A stretch of 64,000 nucleotides of DNA from Coenobita brevimanus (GCA_032717465.1 CM064713.1:14890203-14954202), one strand, 5' to 3'; positions 40,883 to 52,187 are shown, counted from the first letter of the stretch. Made by a program: numbers and translations. Notes: a model not told the origin generated them from the letters alone.

Positions 40883-43288
40883 CTTCATTGTATATAAGCT
40901 CTTGTACATAATCTTTGGTGTTGTACCTCGCACCCATGACTATCCTCAAAGCAAGCATCAAGGGGTCATCTTTTAAATGTGAACTTTCCCTCCACATGAT
41001 CCTTTAAAACTTTCTCTGTTTCTTCTTTACAAGGGAATGTACAGGTGGATACCCAGACTCAAGGCAGCACACATCATTACAGGTCATCATCCTGACGTCT
41101 AACATGGTCTTTAGGGCCCAGCTGTAGATTTTAACAATTGGCTTTAAGTCTCCATTCAGCCAGGACTCACAGCCATAGAGGACAGCAGATATCAACGCGG
41201 CATCAAATACACGTCTTTTAACTTTAAAAGGCACATCATTGTATTTCTTAATGAATGACACAAACTTAGCCAAATGTGCCACCTTGGCCTCGGCATGAAC
41301 CCTGACTGCCTGGTGCACCGATCCATCAGCAGTGAAGGCTGCCCCAAGATACATGTACCGCTGGCACCACCGAACCTCCAGCCCTGCCACTTCTAGTGGC
41401 TCCATATCCACCACACCACCACCCACTACAAAGAATTTGGTCTTTCCCTCGTTAACTTTCAATCCATACTCGTCACAAAAGGCCTTCAGAATCCCCAGCT
41501 TATAAAGAATTCTTTCCCTCGTGGTGGCAAGCAGAACTGTGTCATCCATTAGGACAAGGATGTGCAGCCAGGAGAGAAACTCATCACCCTCGCACCTCTC
41601 TTTCATAACTTTAATTAGCTCATTCACAAATATGATGAACAGTATGCACAACGTTGGGGACCCCTGACGCACCCCCATCATGGTGGCGAACACAGTGGTA
41701 CCCAGCACACTCTCTGTCATACGGTACACGGCTGCTATGGCCCCAAGCATCACCGACCCACTACAAAGCCTTTGCAACACTCTGAGCAATATACCCCAAG
41801 GTACCATGTCATACGCCTGGGAAAAGTCCATAAAGGTTACGAATAACTTCTAATTTTTTTCCTGGCGTAATCAGTGAGTAGTCTGAGGGTTAGCATGTGT
41901 TCAAGACAGCCCTAGCCCCGCTGCACCCCAGCCTGCTCCTGTTACAGCCTAAACCAGTGCTCCAGTCGGCAACACAACACCATGTCATAGAGTTTGGCAA
42001 TGCTATTGATTAGGTTAATGCCGTGATAATTTCTTGGATCTGTCTTGTCATCCCGCTTGAATATTGTAAAGAATTTTGCTTTAGTCCATAAGTCTGGGTA
42101 GCAGCCAGAATTGAAAATACAGTTAAATAAGGTGGTAATACAGTGGAGCCAGTGTGGGGGCAACAGCTTGAACACACCGGGCAGGACGCCGTCAGGACCA
42201 CACACCTTATCGGGTTTGAGTTGTGCCACCTGTTCCTCAAGTTCCAGCGGAGTGATGGGGTCGTCCAGGAGCGGGACGTTCACCGCTGAATCTATGGGAC
42301 CTAGCCCTGCACCACCTGCATTGGCAGTATGCAAAGTTCTCTCAAAATATTCTTTGAACTCATCAGATGGTATAACTGGTGATTTATCATTTGAATATAA
42401 ATTGCCTTTCCAATTTATGGCTTGCCAAACTCTCCTATGATCACCGTCCAGCATGAGCCGTTCCCAGGGACCCGAGCTGGTGTCATCCCCCTCCTGAACA
42501 GCCACAGAACGACTTCCCATCGCACACCTGTATAACGCATCTGTGATGTTGTTACTAAAACTATTAATGTCTGTCAAATCACACAATGTTTCCGTTGTAC
42601 GTATGTTAGTAGAAAATAAATCCGGGTTTATAGAACTAAAACCAACCGGCCGACACACCCATCCGCCTGACCGCCGCCCCTCCCTGAGTGGGCCATGACA
42701 ACCCAGCATGCCTGCTCGCTTGTTCAACACGGCCAAGTTTACTCTAGGCAGCTGCACCTCTAGGGTGATGGGGGCACGGTTGGATGGCAGGTGGGCCATC
42801 TGGTGGACCTGGAATGCATCAATGTCATGCACAAGTTGACAGGATACTACAGCTATGTCTAACTCGGATAACCACACATCTTTCTTCTTATAAGTTTTTC
42901 TACCCACAAAATGCTTAGTATCAATTTTTAGACTATTGACGATGAAGAGATTGTTGTCCTTACATATTGTAGCTAACACGTAAGCATTCTCGTTAGGCCT
43001 TATGACATCATCTGGGATTAATGGGTACGAAAACGTGCCAGGCACTGAGTACTTGTTGTCCAGCATATCATGAACACTAGCACCAAACCTTGCGTTCATA
43101 TCTCCCATAATCAAAACCTTACTGCTATTTTCAGTGTCCTCAATTCTTTCATGAACTGCTGCAAGCGAATAGTGAAAAAAATATGGGGAGTCACTGGGCG
43201 GGATATAACAGAAACCAAAGAGAATTGTAGGGGCATATTCCAACCTTAACCACACTTGGTCATCAACACTCACTTCCACTAATGACAC
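40883..43288 (-). pseudogene. LINE-E endonuclease C-terminal part and reverse transcriptase
   Basis: The frame 41942-43288 (448 codons) covers most of the endonuclease and RT fingers. It reads FGFCYIPPSDSPYF, VLIMGDMNARFGASV with the catalytic Asp-Asn, SELDIAVVSCQLVHD and PSNRAPITLEV, where the normal SDH has become SNR. Next come KVCGPDGVLPGVFKLLPPHW and NYHGINLINSIAKLYD. The frame 41004-41831 (275 codons) gives motif A MDFSQAYDMVPWG, motif B MGVRQGSPTLCILFIIFVN, motif C LVLMDDTVLLAT and the CESWLNGDLKPIVKIYSWAL region. The two are separated by about 110 bp with stops. LMDD replaces the common FADD or YADD. Confidence 0.8.
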
Positions 43289-43606
43289 ATATTCAGACAG
43301 ACAGTTTTACAACAGTACCCCCACGATAAGTATAGTTTCCCTGCACCTTTCTGTAACCAACATATCCAGCCAAATTAACACACAGTTCAGTTTTCACCTC
43401 ATTCAGTCCTATAATATCATATTAGCAGATCCATTTCAGCACACTGCTATTTCTAATTTAGTTTTTGCGCCATTAATATTCCATGTTAAAATTTTCAAGG
43501 TCTGTTGTTGAGGTCGGAACAAAAATTTTATTTATCTATCACTACTCCATCTTTATACAGTTGACATTCCCTCACATTTAGATAAATGTTACAGCCTACA
43601 TTTTCT
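43289..43606 (-). pseudogene. LINE-E endonuclease N-terminus, decayed
   Basis: Broken frames on the minus strand read ILTWNINGAKTKLE (about 43450-43500), the first strand of the endonuclease, followed by fragments with several stops. This links ORF1 to the ORF2 frame that opens at 43288. Confidence 0.55.
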
Positions 43607-44259
43607 GGTCGACCTCACTCACACTTTTCCGCCTCCCTCAGTCGCTTCCAATCTTCCCTCACACTGGGATGCAAATCCTTCTCAATGAACACCTTCTTGT
43701 ACTGTTCTCCAGCTGACTTGAGGTGCCTGGCCATGGCTAGTGTGGCGTCCCGGTCCTCCCGTGAACCCACCGTGACGAGGATAGGTCACCGTCGGCCGCC
43801 CTGCCCTACACCGCCTACCTTGCCCAACCTCCTCACAGACTTCACACAACAGGTCACTCTTGCCGCCTCCCACACCTTTGCCACTTTGTCTCTGTCTGTA
43901 GTGGCACCATCCAGGGCTTCATGGTCGTCAGGCACTCCTAACATGATCAAGTTGCATTCTCTTTCCTTCCGATCGAGAGATTCCAGGTAGCGCTGTTGTT
44001 TGGCAATGATGTCTGCTTGCCTGTTTACCTGCTCCTGTAGCTCCTCCACTTTCTTGTTGAAGGTGCTGTCAGGGGACATCAATGCCTGCTTCAGCGCGGC
44101 CACCTCCGCCACCAACTCTGCCAGCCAGGTCAGGATAGCTTGAGTTGAGTTCCCATCAGGTCTCTGTGCTGCTAGCAGTATATCTACTAGTTCATCCTTA
44201 GTAATTCTTGTTAACTGATTATGTTGCATTTGCAGGAGATCATCGAGTGTTTTGGACAT
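43607..44259 (-). pseudogene. LINE-E ORF1 (coiled-coil RNA-binding protein)
   Basis: The frame opens MSKTLDDLLQMQHNQL. An acidic helical region with WLAELVAEVAALKQALM and VEELQEQVNRQADIIAKQQR suggests a coiled coil (about residues 45-105). Next is RKERECNLIMLGVPDD, the first strand of an RRM-like fold, then VWEAARVTCCVKSVRRLG. The frame ends at 43786. The continuation RPILVTVGSREDRDAT and VFIEKDLHPSVREDWKRLRE lies in another frame down to 43607, so one frameshift near 43790 splits it. It corresponds to LINE ORF1 proteins that bind element RNA. Confidence 0.75.
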
Positions 44260-44634
44260 GGCTACTTGGGGTTAGTTTAACCTCGAACTTATTGAGAGCA
44301 GATGAGCGTGGTGGAATGCCTGGTATCCTAGGTAGCGTCCCAGTTGCCCTGGCAATGAAGTGATGTCACCACTCCTGTGAGCATGCACAGATTTGAGCTT
44401 GCGAGTCGAGGGGTGTGTGGCCTACCCCATTAGATATTTTCACACCAATAAAATCTAAGTCCACTACCCATCACCAACAGAGACTTCAAGTAAGTGTTCT
44501 TACACCCTTCATGGACGTCTCAGCACACTTGAACCCCTCAGAATTCGCCAGTTCTTCAAAAAATTGGTGATTTCCATCGGAGCTTGGTTTGGCAGGTGTT
44601 TACATACTGAGTTAATCCCCTCACACACACACAT
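44260..44634. other. Unassigned, possibly LINE-E 5' leader
   Basis: No gene is visible. Part of it may be the minus-strand 5' leader of LINE-E, but I cannot set a boundary. Confidence 0.4.
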
Positions 44635-44745
44635 ACCCCTTAATGAAGGCATGTACAAGCTAAAGCTTATAATGGGGTCATTGGTAGAAATGTCCCCTTT
44701 AAGGAATTCCCTGCTCACAGTTCACTCCACCTTACTTCCACCCTT
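44635..44745 (+). repeat. Repeat H, copy 2 (empty TTAA site)
   Basis: It reads TTAATGAAGGCATGTACAAG through TGTCCCCTTTAAGGAATTCC to CTCCACCTTAC without interruption. TTAA at 44699-44702 corresponds to the positions occupied by MITE-G in copy 1 and MITE-J in copy 3. A (CA)n tract precedes it. Confidence 0.85.
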
Positions 44746-44751
44746 GTATAC

Positions 44752-44752
<1 letters not shown>

Positions 44753-44800
<48 letters not shown>
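44753..44800. repeat. (GA)n microsatellite
   Basis: About 48 bp of GA with one AA interruption, between repeat H copy 2 and the 5' joint of LINE-B3. Confidence 0.95.
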
Positions 44801-44802
<2 letters not shown>

Positions 44803-46284
44803 CACACACCCAAACATAATTTATCATCCTCCATTTGGCACAAGCAATCATGCAGTACTAAAATGCAACTTCAGGTTTGCATATGATATAGTCAGCAGTA
44901 ATGAAAGTTACAAAAGGAACCTAAACTACAAAAATGACAACTATGGTACCGTGACCTAAAAAATTGCTTCACTGAAACAGATTGGGAAAAAGAGCTTAGA
45001 GGACAAGCTATAAAATATTGTTATATACAAAAAAATTTATGAATTTTTACGAAAAGGGAGTCCAAAATTACATCCCACAGCACAAAATAACAGAAATAAA
45101 GATAAAGAAGTGCTTTAACACAGAGTGTAAAGGATCAAAAGGGAAAAGAGACTTGCTGTAGAAGAGATACACAAGACACAACAGTGAGAGGGTATATAAC
45201 AAACTATAAACAGACAAGAAATGATTGTATGACGATAAGGAAAGAAGCTCAAAGACAGTTTGAGAAAGATATCGTAAATAAAAGTAGTGATCAAAGAAAG
45301 GTTTTTTAAAGCTACATCCAAAGCAAAATCAAAGTTAAAGATAAAATACAGTCCATCATGGACGAGGGGATAACCTATATCCAAGAAAAAGATATCTGTG
45401 AAGTTCTTAACAAAAATTCCCAGTCAGTTTTTACAGAAGAAAATAATTTTGAGAGAGATGATAAGGAAAATGCATGCCCTCACATATTACCAGATAAACA
45501 AACATCGGAACAAGACATACAGGAAGAGTTGAGTAAATTAGACAAAGGAAAAGCAAATGGTCCTAATGAAATTTCAGGTTGGGTGCTACATGAATGTGCA
45601 GAAGAGTTAAGCAGCCCAATATATTTAATATTAAACGGATCCTTAAGTAAAAGTAAACTACCTGATATTTGGAAGAAAGCAAACATTGTTTCCCTATTCA
45701 AGAAAAGAAACAGACAGAATCCACTCAACTACTGACAAGTACCTCTGACCAGTGTTGTATGCAAGGTACTGTACTAGAAAAATTAATATGAAAAATTTGG
45801 GTAAACCATCTGGAAAAATACAATATGATATCAGAAAGACAGTTACGTTTTAGAAAAGGAAATTCATGGGTTACAAATCTATTAAGCTACAATGACAGAG
45901 TTGCAGAAACACTACAGAAAAGAGAAGGATGGGTGGATTTAGATTTCAAAAAAGCATTTGACAGAGTACCACATCATAGACGTTTACGGAAACTATACCA
46001 CCAAGGAAGAATCCAAGGTAATCGGTACTGTTGGATGCAGGATCTTCTCAGAAGGGAAATGAGAACAGTCTATCTATCTATCTATCAACAGCCCGATGCC
46101 CTAATCCCGCAAAGGGTGGCCGCAGACAAAAAGCCTCCAAGTTGCTTTGTCACCCACCATTTGACTACCCTCCCCCCAACTCACTCCCCTCTCCCTCATA
46201 TATCTCTCAACTCCATCCCTCCACCTCATCCTTGGTCTACCCCTCCCTCTCCCTCGTCCACGTCACCTACATACACCCTCTTAG

Positions 46285-46919
46285 TCAGTCATTCATTCTC
46301 TCCACATGTCCAAACCACCTCAGTGTATTTCTCTTAATCTTTTCAACCACATCCACATCCACCCCACAACGTTCCTTCACTTCTCCATTCATCAACCTGT
46401 CCCTCCATGTAACTCCACATGCTCCTCTCAAGTTACTCATTTCCACTGCTCTCACTCTTGACTTGTTCCCCTCTAGCAAGGTCCATGCCTCGCTTCCATA
46501 TGTCAGGGTAGGGATCACAATACTATCATGCACTGACTTCTTAACTTCCAAGTCTTCCATATTCACCTCCCTATCTCTCATCACTACTTTCAGCGAACCA
46601 ACAACCTTCCTTCCCTGCTGTACCCTTTCACGCACTTCATCCCACAAAGTTCCATCCTTACTCATCACACTACCCAAGTATTTGAATGCACTCACATCCT
46701 CCATATTCTCACCATCCAACCTCACTGTACATTCTGTGACTTCATTCCTCTCAAACACCATAACTTTACTCTTGATTACATTAACTTTCAGATTCCTTTT
46801 CCTACACACTGTCCCAAATTCATTCACCAAACCTTGCAACTCCCATTCATCTTCACTCAACAATATTGTATCATCAGCAAACAGCAACACCGGAATCTTA
46901 CAAATCTCACCCTCATTCA
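46285..46919 (-). pseudogene. LINE-A2 RT C-terminal half after the MITE-G insertion
   Basis: The frame resumes MNEGEICKIPVLLFADDTIL (motif C intact), KYLGSVMSKDG, TYGSEAWTLLEGNKSRVRAV and ends RWFGHVERMND. Joining it to the segment upstream of the MITE restores GVAL followed by MNEGE, as in the uninterrupted copy at 4310. The RT was probably open over about 2 kb when MITE-G entered. The terminal GRGRGRPR segment of the family is in a different frame here (about 46200). Confidence 0.8.
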
Positions 46920-46923
46920 TTAA

Positions 46924-47924
46924 CCCCTTAAACGCAGCTGTGTACAGTCGTTCCCCCCCGAGTGGCGGGGTTGTAACGCGGTCTGAGTACCTGTAGGAAA
47001 ATATTCGCCAAAAATCAGAGATTAATCCTAGAACATTATACTTGGTATGGCAGACAGTACTTACATTCAGCTTTCTCCAGAGACAGGTGTTGAGCCTTCG
47101 TGGACTACCCAAGGACTTGTGGAGACTTGCAAAGTTGGGTAACCAAATCTTCACTTTCACACCTCCAGCAACCCGGTTTCCCCTCTACCACAGCCTCATT
47201 CTGTCACAGTAAACTTTATACTACAACGTAAAGGTAGTTAGGAATCTGTATTTGTACAATAAGCACTGAAAATAAGGCTAAAATCAATGGAGCGTACGGC
47301 CGACATGCACTGTGGCGGCGGTCTTCCCGTCACTCAACAAACATTTCCATTTTCACAGCTAAAAACATGTATACTACATTATTTTCAATCATATTACTTC
47401 CCAAAAGATCACCACGGAGCGCTTTTTATTCTGCCTTACGCCCGCCACTTTATTCTCGTTCCTGTCGGCCGCTTGCACTGACTGGGAAGAGCTAGAACTC
47501 GCCATAATCTCACTTTGAAAGCCTGCAGTAAACTGACGCTAAACAGGGGCAAACTGTGAGAAAAAAAGCTAGTGTTACAACTGGGGAAGCAAGCGTTTCC
47601 TAGTAGCATAAACTGCTTGTGAGAGGAGAGCGCAGATTTACAGTTCTGAGTGCTCAGAGCGCTGCCATGTATCACAGCCAGGCTGGCCGGGCCGTGGTGG
47701 GGGGGGAACAGGGGGAAAACGCGATATTTGGCAACAACTGAGGTCAGTAGTACAAAGGTAAAGTATGCTAGTTGTAGCTAGAGGGTGGTGGTACTGATAG
47801 ACAATACCAGCTGGAGCCTGCTTGCCCGCGGTTATTCAAAATTTACTCAAATCGCAAACGCGACGATCCGCCGTTATGTCCTTTGGGCCGACCGTCGCAA
47901 ATGCGACGATCCGCGTTTAAGGGG
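46924..47924. mobile_element. MITE-G copy 2 (TTAA-type, 1001 bp)
   Basis: The ends are CCCCTTAAACGC (46924) and GCGTTTAAGGGG (to 47924), with exact TTAA at 46920-46923 and 47925-47928. The empty site CATTCATTAGAGCC, with one base difference, is visible in the other LINE-A2 at about 4318-4331. It is very similar to copies 1 and 3 over its length. Confidence 0.92.
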
Positions 47925-49349
47925 TTAAAGCCACCCCCACATCCACTGCCCTACCCTGCACCTCCTTTACAACCCCATCCATGTATATATTAAACAGCCA
48001 AGGAGACATCACACAACTCTGTTTCAGTCCCACATTGAGATCAGAGAACTCACTCAGCTCACCATCCACTCGCACCGTAGCCCTAGCTCTTTCGTACATA
48101 CTCTTCACAGCACTCAACAATTTCCCCTCCACTCCATATATTCTTAATACCTTCCACATACCTTGCCTATCTATTCTGTCATAAGCTTTCTCCAAGTCCA
48201 TGAAGGCAGCATAAACTTTCTTTCCCTTCTCTAGATACTTCTCCACTAAACATCTTAGAACAAATATCTGATCTACACACCCTTTTCCCTTCCTTAATCC
48301 CCCACGTTCTTCTCCAACTAAATCCTCTCTCATATGCCTAACCCTATCAATGAGTATTCTACCATATATTTTTCCAGTCACATTAAGAAGGCAAATACCC
48401 CTATGGTTACCACATACTTCTCTCTCCCCTTTTCCTTTGTATAAAGGAACAATTATACCTGATTTCCAGTCCTCTGGAACCCTTCCCTCTTCCCAAGCCA
48501 ATCTACACAACTTCCATATCCGCTCCACAACAATCTCACCTCCATACCTCAGCATTTCACCACACACTCCATCAATTCCAGGGGCCTTTCCTATCTTTAT
48601 CTTCTTCATTGCTTCCACTACTTCCGTCCTACTGATCTCTTCTTCCCTCCTCTCATCTCTTCTTCTCCCAGCCATTCCCCAACCACTTATACTCGCACTG
48701 CTCTCACTTTCTACCTTCAACAAATCCTGAAAGTGCTCCTTCCATCTCCTCCATTTCTCTCTCTTCTCCACCAACAATCTATTATTCCTATCTTTCACTC
48801 CCCTACTATTTCCCCTTTCACACTGCCTTACTTTCTTTACCTCCTTCCAAAACAATTTCTTACTCTCCCTCCATTTCACACTCAGATTCCTCCCAAATTC
48901 TTCATCCACTTTCTTCTTACTCTCCTTCACTAGTCTAATCACCTCCCTTCTCCTGCTCACATATACCTCTCTCTTCTCTCTCTCATCTTCTCCCCTACCT
49001 CTACTCGCTAGTCATTCACTATACTGTATACCTTCTTCTTTTGTTCCATAGCTCATTTCACCTCATCATTCCACCATGCTGTCCCTTGCACACCCTTGCA
49101 ACTCCTCATCACTCCACAAACCATCTCACACGCTGCGCCTATCTCCTCCATGAATATCTTACATACGTCTTCCACCCCTTCCATCTGCTCTACCTCATAC
49201 CTTCCCAATCTTTCTTCCATTATGCTCTTATACTCTGCCATTTTCTCACTATCTTGCAATTTCTCCACTCTTCTCACAGAAGCCGTTTGCTCCTGTCTTT
49301 CCCTTCGTCTCTTCAACCATTTTCTTTGCAACTTTACCTTGGCCATCAC
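47917..49349 (-). pseudogene. LINE-A2 N-terminal linker and RT up to the MITE-G insertion
   Basis: The frame 47917-48960 (347 codons) reads SRRREVIRLVKESKKKVDEE, KIGKAPGIDGVCGEMLRYGG (fingers), SGIIVPLYKGKGE, GRILIDRVRH, KGCVDQIFVLRCLVEKYL, motif A AAFMDLEKAYDRIDRQG and motif B GLKQSCVMSPWLFNIYMDGV. It stays open until the MITE at 47924. Upstream, 49053-49349 encodes a basic segment with LQRKWLKRRRERQEQ. A frameshift near 48965-49050 separates the two. The Gly of the QG pair in motif B is Ser, as in the copy at 3479-5377. Confidence 0.85.
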
Positions 49350-49937
49350 TAAGTGATGGTCTGGGACTCCATTCCCTCACCCTCTCCACACTCTTGTATC
49401 CAACACTTGTCTTCTCATTCGCTCATCCACACACATGTAGTCTATCACTGCCTTTCGTTCAACAAGTTCATCATCCATCCTCCTCATTACTCTGCATGTA
49501 TACCTGTGGAGGGGAAATTACTCATCATGGAGGGAAGTGACTGGCAGAGTTTCACAGGGTTCAGTAATGGAACCAATCATGTTTTTAGTACATATAAATG
49601 ATACAGACTGGAACACTGGCAATGGAAGCTACCTAAATATGTTTGCTGATGATGCACAAATACAAAGAAAAATTATAAACACGGAGTCTTGAAGAGAGCT
49701 ACAAAAATAATTAAATAAGCTTCATGAATGGAGCAACAGATGGCAAATGGAATTCAATGTGGACAAATGCCATGTAATTAAGTTTGGTAAAAGGGAGATA
49801 AGACTAGATTGGGATTATAAGTTAGGAGGATCAATTCTACACATATCAGAAAGGGAAAAGGACCTAGGAGTGATTATCAGTAACAGACTATCTCTGGCTG
49901 ATCACATGAATGAGAAGATACAGAACATGCATACGCT

Positions 49938-51065
49938 GCTTTTCTTTTTTTTAAGCAAGGAAGAAGGAACCAAAGGCCAGGAGCCAGCAACTGTTCCTTC
50001 CAAGAAAAAAATTAAAACAATACAAAAGAGAGCCAAATTCAAGATACACTCATTTCGAGATGCCTGGACACATTGCGTTTGAAAGACTAGAGATCATAAG
50101 AAGCAGGAAATATAGACAGAGGGAGACAGTTCCAGAGCTGACCTGTTATAAATGAAGGACTGGGAGTAATGGTTCACTCTTGAATTAGAGATGGACAGAA
50201 AAGGGATGACAGTTTGTTGCTAGATGGGTGCTACGCACTTGTCGTAAAGGTGGAGGGATGCAAGCAGAAAGTTCTGAGGAACAGTGACCACTGAAGTAGC
50301 GACAGAAAAGAGATAACGATGCAACAGTGCAGCAAACAGACAGGTTGAAGGGAGCCAGTACGAGGAGGAGAGTTCTATCTATCTATAGCCCGACGTCCTA
50401 TTCCCGCAAAGGGTGGCCGCAGACAAAACGCCTCCAAGTCGCTGTCACCCACCATTTCACTACTCTCCCCCCAACTCACCCCCCCCTCCCTCATATACCT
50501 CTCTACTTCACCCCTCCACCTCATCCTTGGTCTACCCCTCCCTCTCCCTTCCTCCACCTCACCTACATACACCCTCTTAGTCAGTATTTCATTCTCCATT
50601 CTCTTCACATGTCCAAACCACCTCAGTGTCATTCTCCTAATCTTCTCAACCACATCCACATCCACCCCACAATGTTCCTTCACTTCTTCATTCGTCAACC
50701 TGTCCCTCCTCGTCACTTCACATGCTCCTCTCAAGTAACTCATTTCCACAGCTCTCACTCTTGACTTGTTCCCCTCTTGCAAGGTCCACGCCTCGCTTCC
50801 ATACGTCAGGGTAGGGATCACAATACTATCATGCAGTGCCTTCTTAACTTCCATACTCACCTCCCTATTTCTCATCATTGCTTTAAGTGTTAATGAGATG
50901 AAAAGCCTTTGACTCCACCCTATTGAGAAGAGCTGTATGTGGGGAGCCTCCCCACACAAGAAAATTGTACCCTACACATAGGCGAATAAAACCCATGTAC
51001 AAAGTCAACAACTGTACAGGGGTAAAGAAGGTACGGAGTTGACTTTGCACACCTAATCTCTTGAA
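49938..51065 (-). mobile_element. LINE-F 5'-truncated copy inside LINE-B3, carrying a LINE-A2 fragment
   Basis: On the minus strand this copy starts at the FKRLGVQSQLRTFFTPVQLL region (50883-51065), continues through LLNRVESKAFHLIN and ends with the GGTTCCTTCTTCCTTGC 3' end and a poly-A-like tract (plus-strand TTTTCTTTTTTTT near 49945). LINE-A2 (50375-50889) interrupts it. This copy has a poly-A-like tail, whereas the copy at 26.7 kb ends in CA repeats. Confidence 0.8.
50375..50889 (-). mobile_element. LINE-A2 3' fragment inside LINE-F
   Basis: The (TATC)n tail lies at 50375-50387. The minus-strand frame reads MMRNREVSMEVKKALHDSIV, TYGSEAWTLQEGNKSRVRAV, RWFGHVKRMENE and VGEVEEGRGRGRPRMRWRGE. 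The host GAGAGTTAATGAG, intact in the other LINE-F (about 27124-27136), is split between GAGAGTT (to 50374) and TTAATGAG (from 50890). The duplication is only 2-3 bp. Confidence 0.85.
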
Positions 51066-51617
51066 AGGTTGTTCATATGAGAATAGCATTCACAAATATA
51101 AATGAAGACATGCTGAGAAATAATAACACCATTCATCAGACAAACCCTGGAGTATGGTATGTATCAGTAGTCTGGAATCCTCATCTCAAAAAACACATAG
51201 ATACGACTGAAAAAGTACAAAGGGCCATTACAAGATCAGATCTAAGTTACGAAGAAAGACTAGAAAAACTGAACCTACCAACATTACAAGAGAGAAGGAA
51301 AAGGGGAGACATGATTATGCTACATAAATGCATCTCAGGGAAGGAGTAAATAGACATCAGTGAGTATATAACCTATGGGAAGGCATCAGCAGGGGGGGGG
51401 GGAAAGAGAGTGAGAGAGGTGACAGAGATGTAAGGAAATTCGAGTTTCCCAAATAGGGCAATTGATCAGTAGATTGCGCTAATGAATGAATGTGTGCCAA
51501 AACTATTCATAAATTTAAGGATATGTATGATAAAAATGGTTTAATACATTGGACAGCACAAGCTTTACTCATTCTTGTAAGGATACATACAATTAGGTAA
51601 GAATTAGGTAACACACA

Positions 51618-51722
51618 TACACACACACACACACACCTTAATGAAGGCATGTACAGTATAAAGCCAATTCCTATAACAAGGTCCCTGGTGGAAATGTCCC
51701 TTCCCACACCAATCCCCATTAA
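51618..51722 (+). repeat. (AC)n plus left part of repeat H (copy 3)
   Basis: The LINE-B3 end passes into AC repeats (51618-51635) and then H (CCTTAATGAAGGCATGTAC to AATCCCCATTAA). TTAA at 51719-51722 is the insertion point of MITE-J. H resumes at 52188 (GGAATTCCCC). Confidence 0.8.
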
Positions 51723-51843
51723 CCTGTGGATTGTGAGCCACAGTTCAGGTTGGGTAGTGTCACATTGCGAGCCACAGCTCAGGCTGTGCATCACTGCTAA
51801 CTACTCCACCCCTACACAAGCCTATGCATGGCACTACGGAAAG

Positions 51844-51898
<55 letters not shown>

Positions 51899-52183
51899 TC
51901 TTTTCACCAGATGATGCCCTGGATGTTTATCTTCAAGTCTATAATAAACAAAAACAAAAACAAAATGTTTGTCTTTTAATTCATTTTTTCACTACTCCCC
52001 TACGTAAACTTAAGCACGGCCCTACACAAAGAAAGAGATTTTTTTTTTTTTTTTTCACCAGATGATGCCCTGGATGTTTATCTTCAAGTTTTTATAAAGA
52101 AAAACGTAAAAAAATCTTTTTTTTTCTTCATTTTTTGCACACCACAGGGTGGGATAAAAATGGGTAATTGCACAATCCATGGG
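51723..52183. mobile_element. MITE-J (TTAA-type, 461 bp)
   Basis: The inverted ends are CCTGTGGATTGTG and the complement of its relative CACAATCCATGGG. Exact TTAA flanks lie at 51719-51722 and 52184-52187. Inside are a (GA)n tract (51847-51892) and a 38-bp exact direct repeat starting TTTTCACCAGATGATGCCC at 51901 and 52052. It encodes nothing recognisable. Confidence 0.85.
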
Positions 52184-52187
52184 TTAA

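Larger units (their letters stand above)
38535..44259 (-). mobile_element. LINE-E, two-ORF LINE split by a Tc1/mariner transposon
   Basis: On the minus strand: ORF1 (43607-44259), endonuclease (about 42800-43500), RT (about 41004-42700), a C-terminal domain that continues across the Tc1 insertion (39065-39492) and a 3' region with CA runs (38535-39060) ending next to (TATC)n. Nothing interrupts this order except Tc1 and a few decay lesions, so it is a nearly complete copy. The clade is not certain. The region 44260-44400 may be its 5' untranslated region. Confidence 0.8.
46068..49511 (-). mobile_element. LINE-A2 copy inside LINE-B3, itself carrying MITE-G
   Basis: The 3' tail (TATC)n is at 46069-46086 and the 5' joint is near 49511 within the endonuclease (CAGGTATAC region). 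MITE-G splits it at 46924-47924. Removing the insert makes LINE-B3 MRTV and SSWREV nearly contiguous. No target duplication longer than a few bases is evident. This is the longest LINE-A2 in the window. Confidence 0.85.
44810..51617 (+). mobile_element. LINE-B3 (CR1-like), split by two nested insertions
   Basis: Three host pieces share one order: 44810-46067, about 49512-49937 and about 51066-51617. The first has PPFGTSNHAVLKCNFRF (end of endonuclease), the RT fingers DKGKANGPNEISGWVLHEC (45358-45735), and motif A LDFKKAFDRVPHHRRL with LLRREMRTV (45825-46067). The second continues with SSWREVTGRVSQGSVMEPIM and MFADDAQIQR (motifs B and C) and LGVIISNRLSLADHM. The third resumes MRIAFTNINEDML to RRKRGDMIMLHKCIS and ends AATTAGGTAACACAC. 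Order and phase rebuild one degenerate LINE. It is older than everything inserted in it. Confidence 0.85.
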
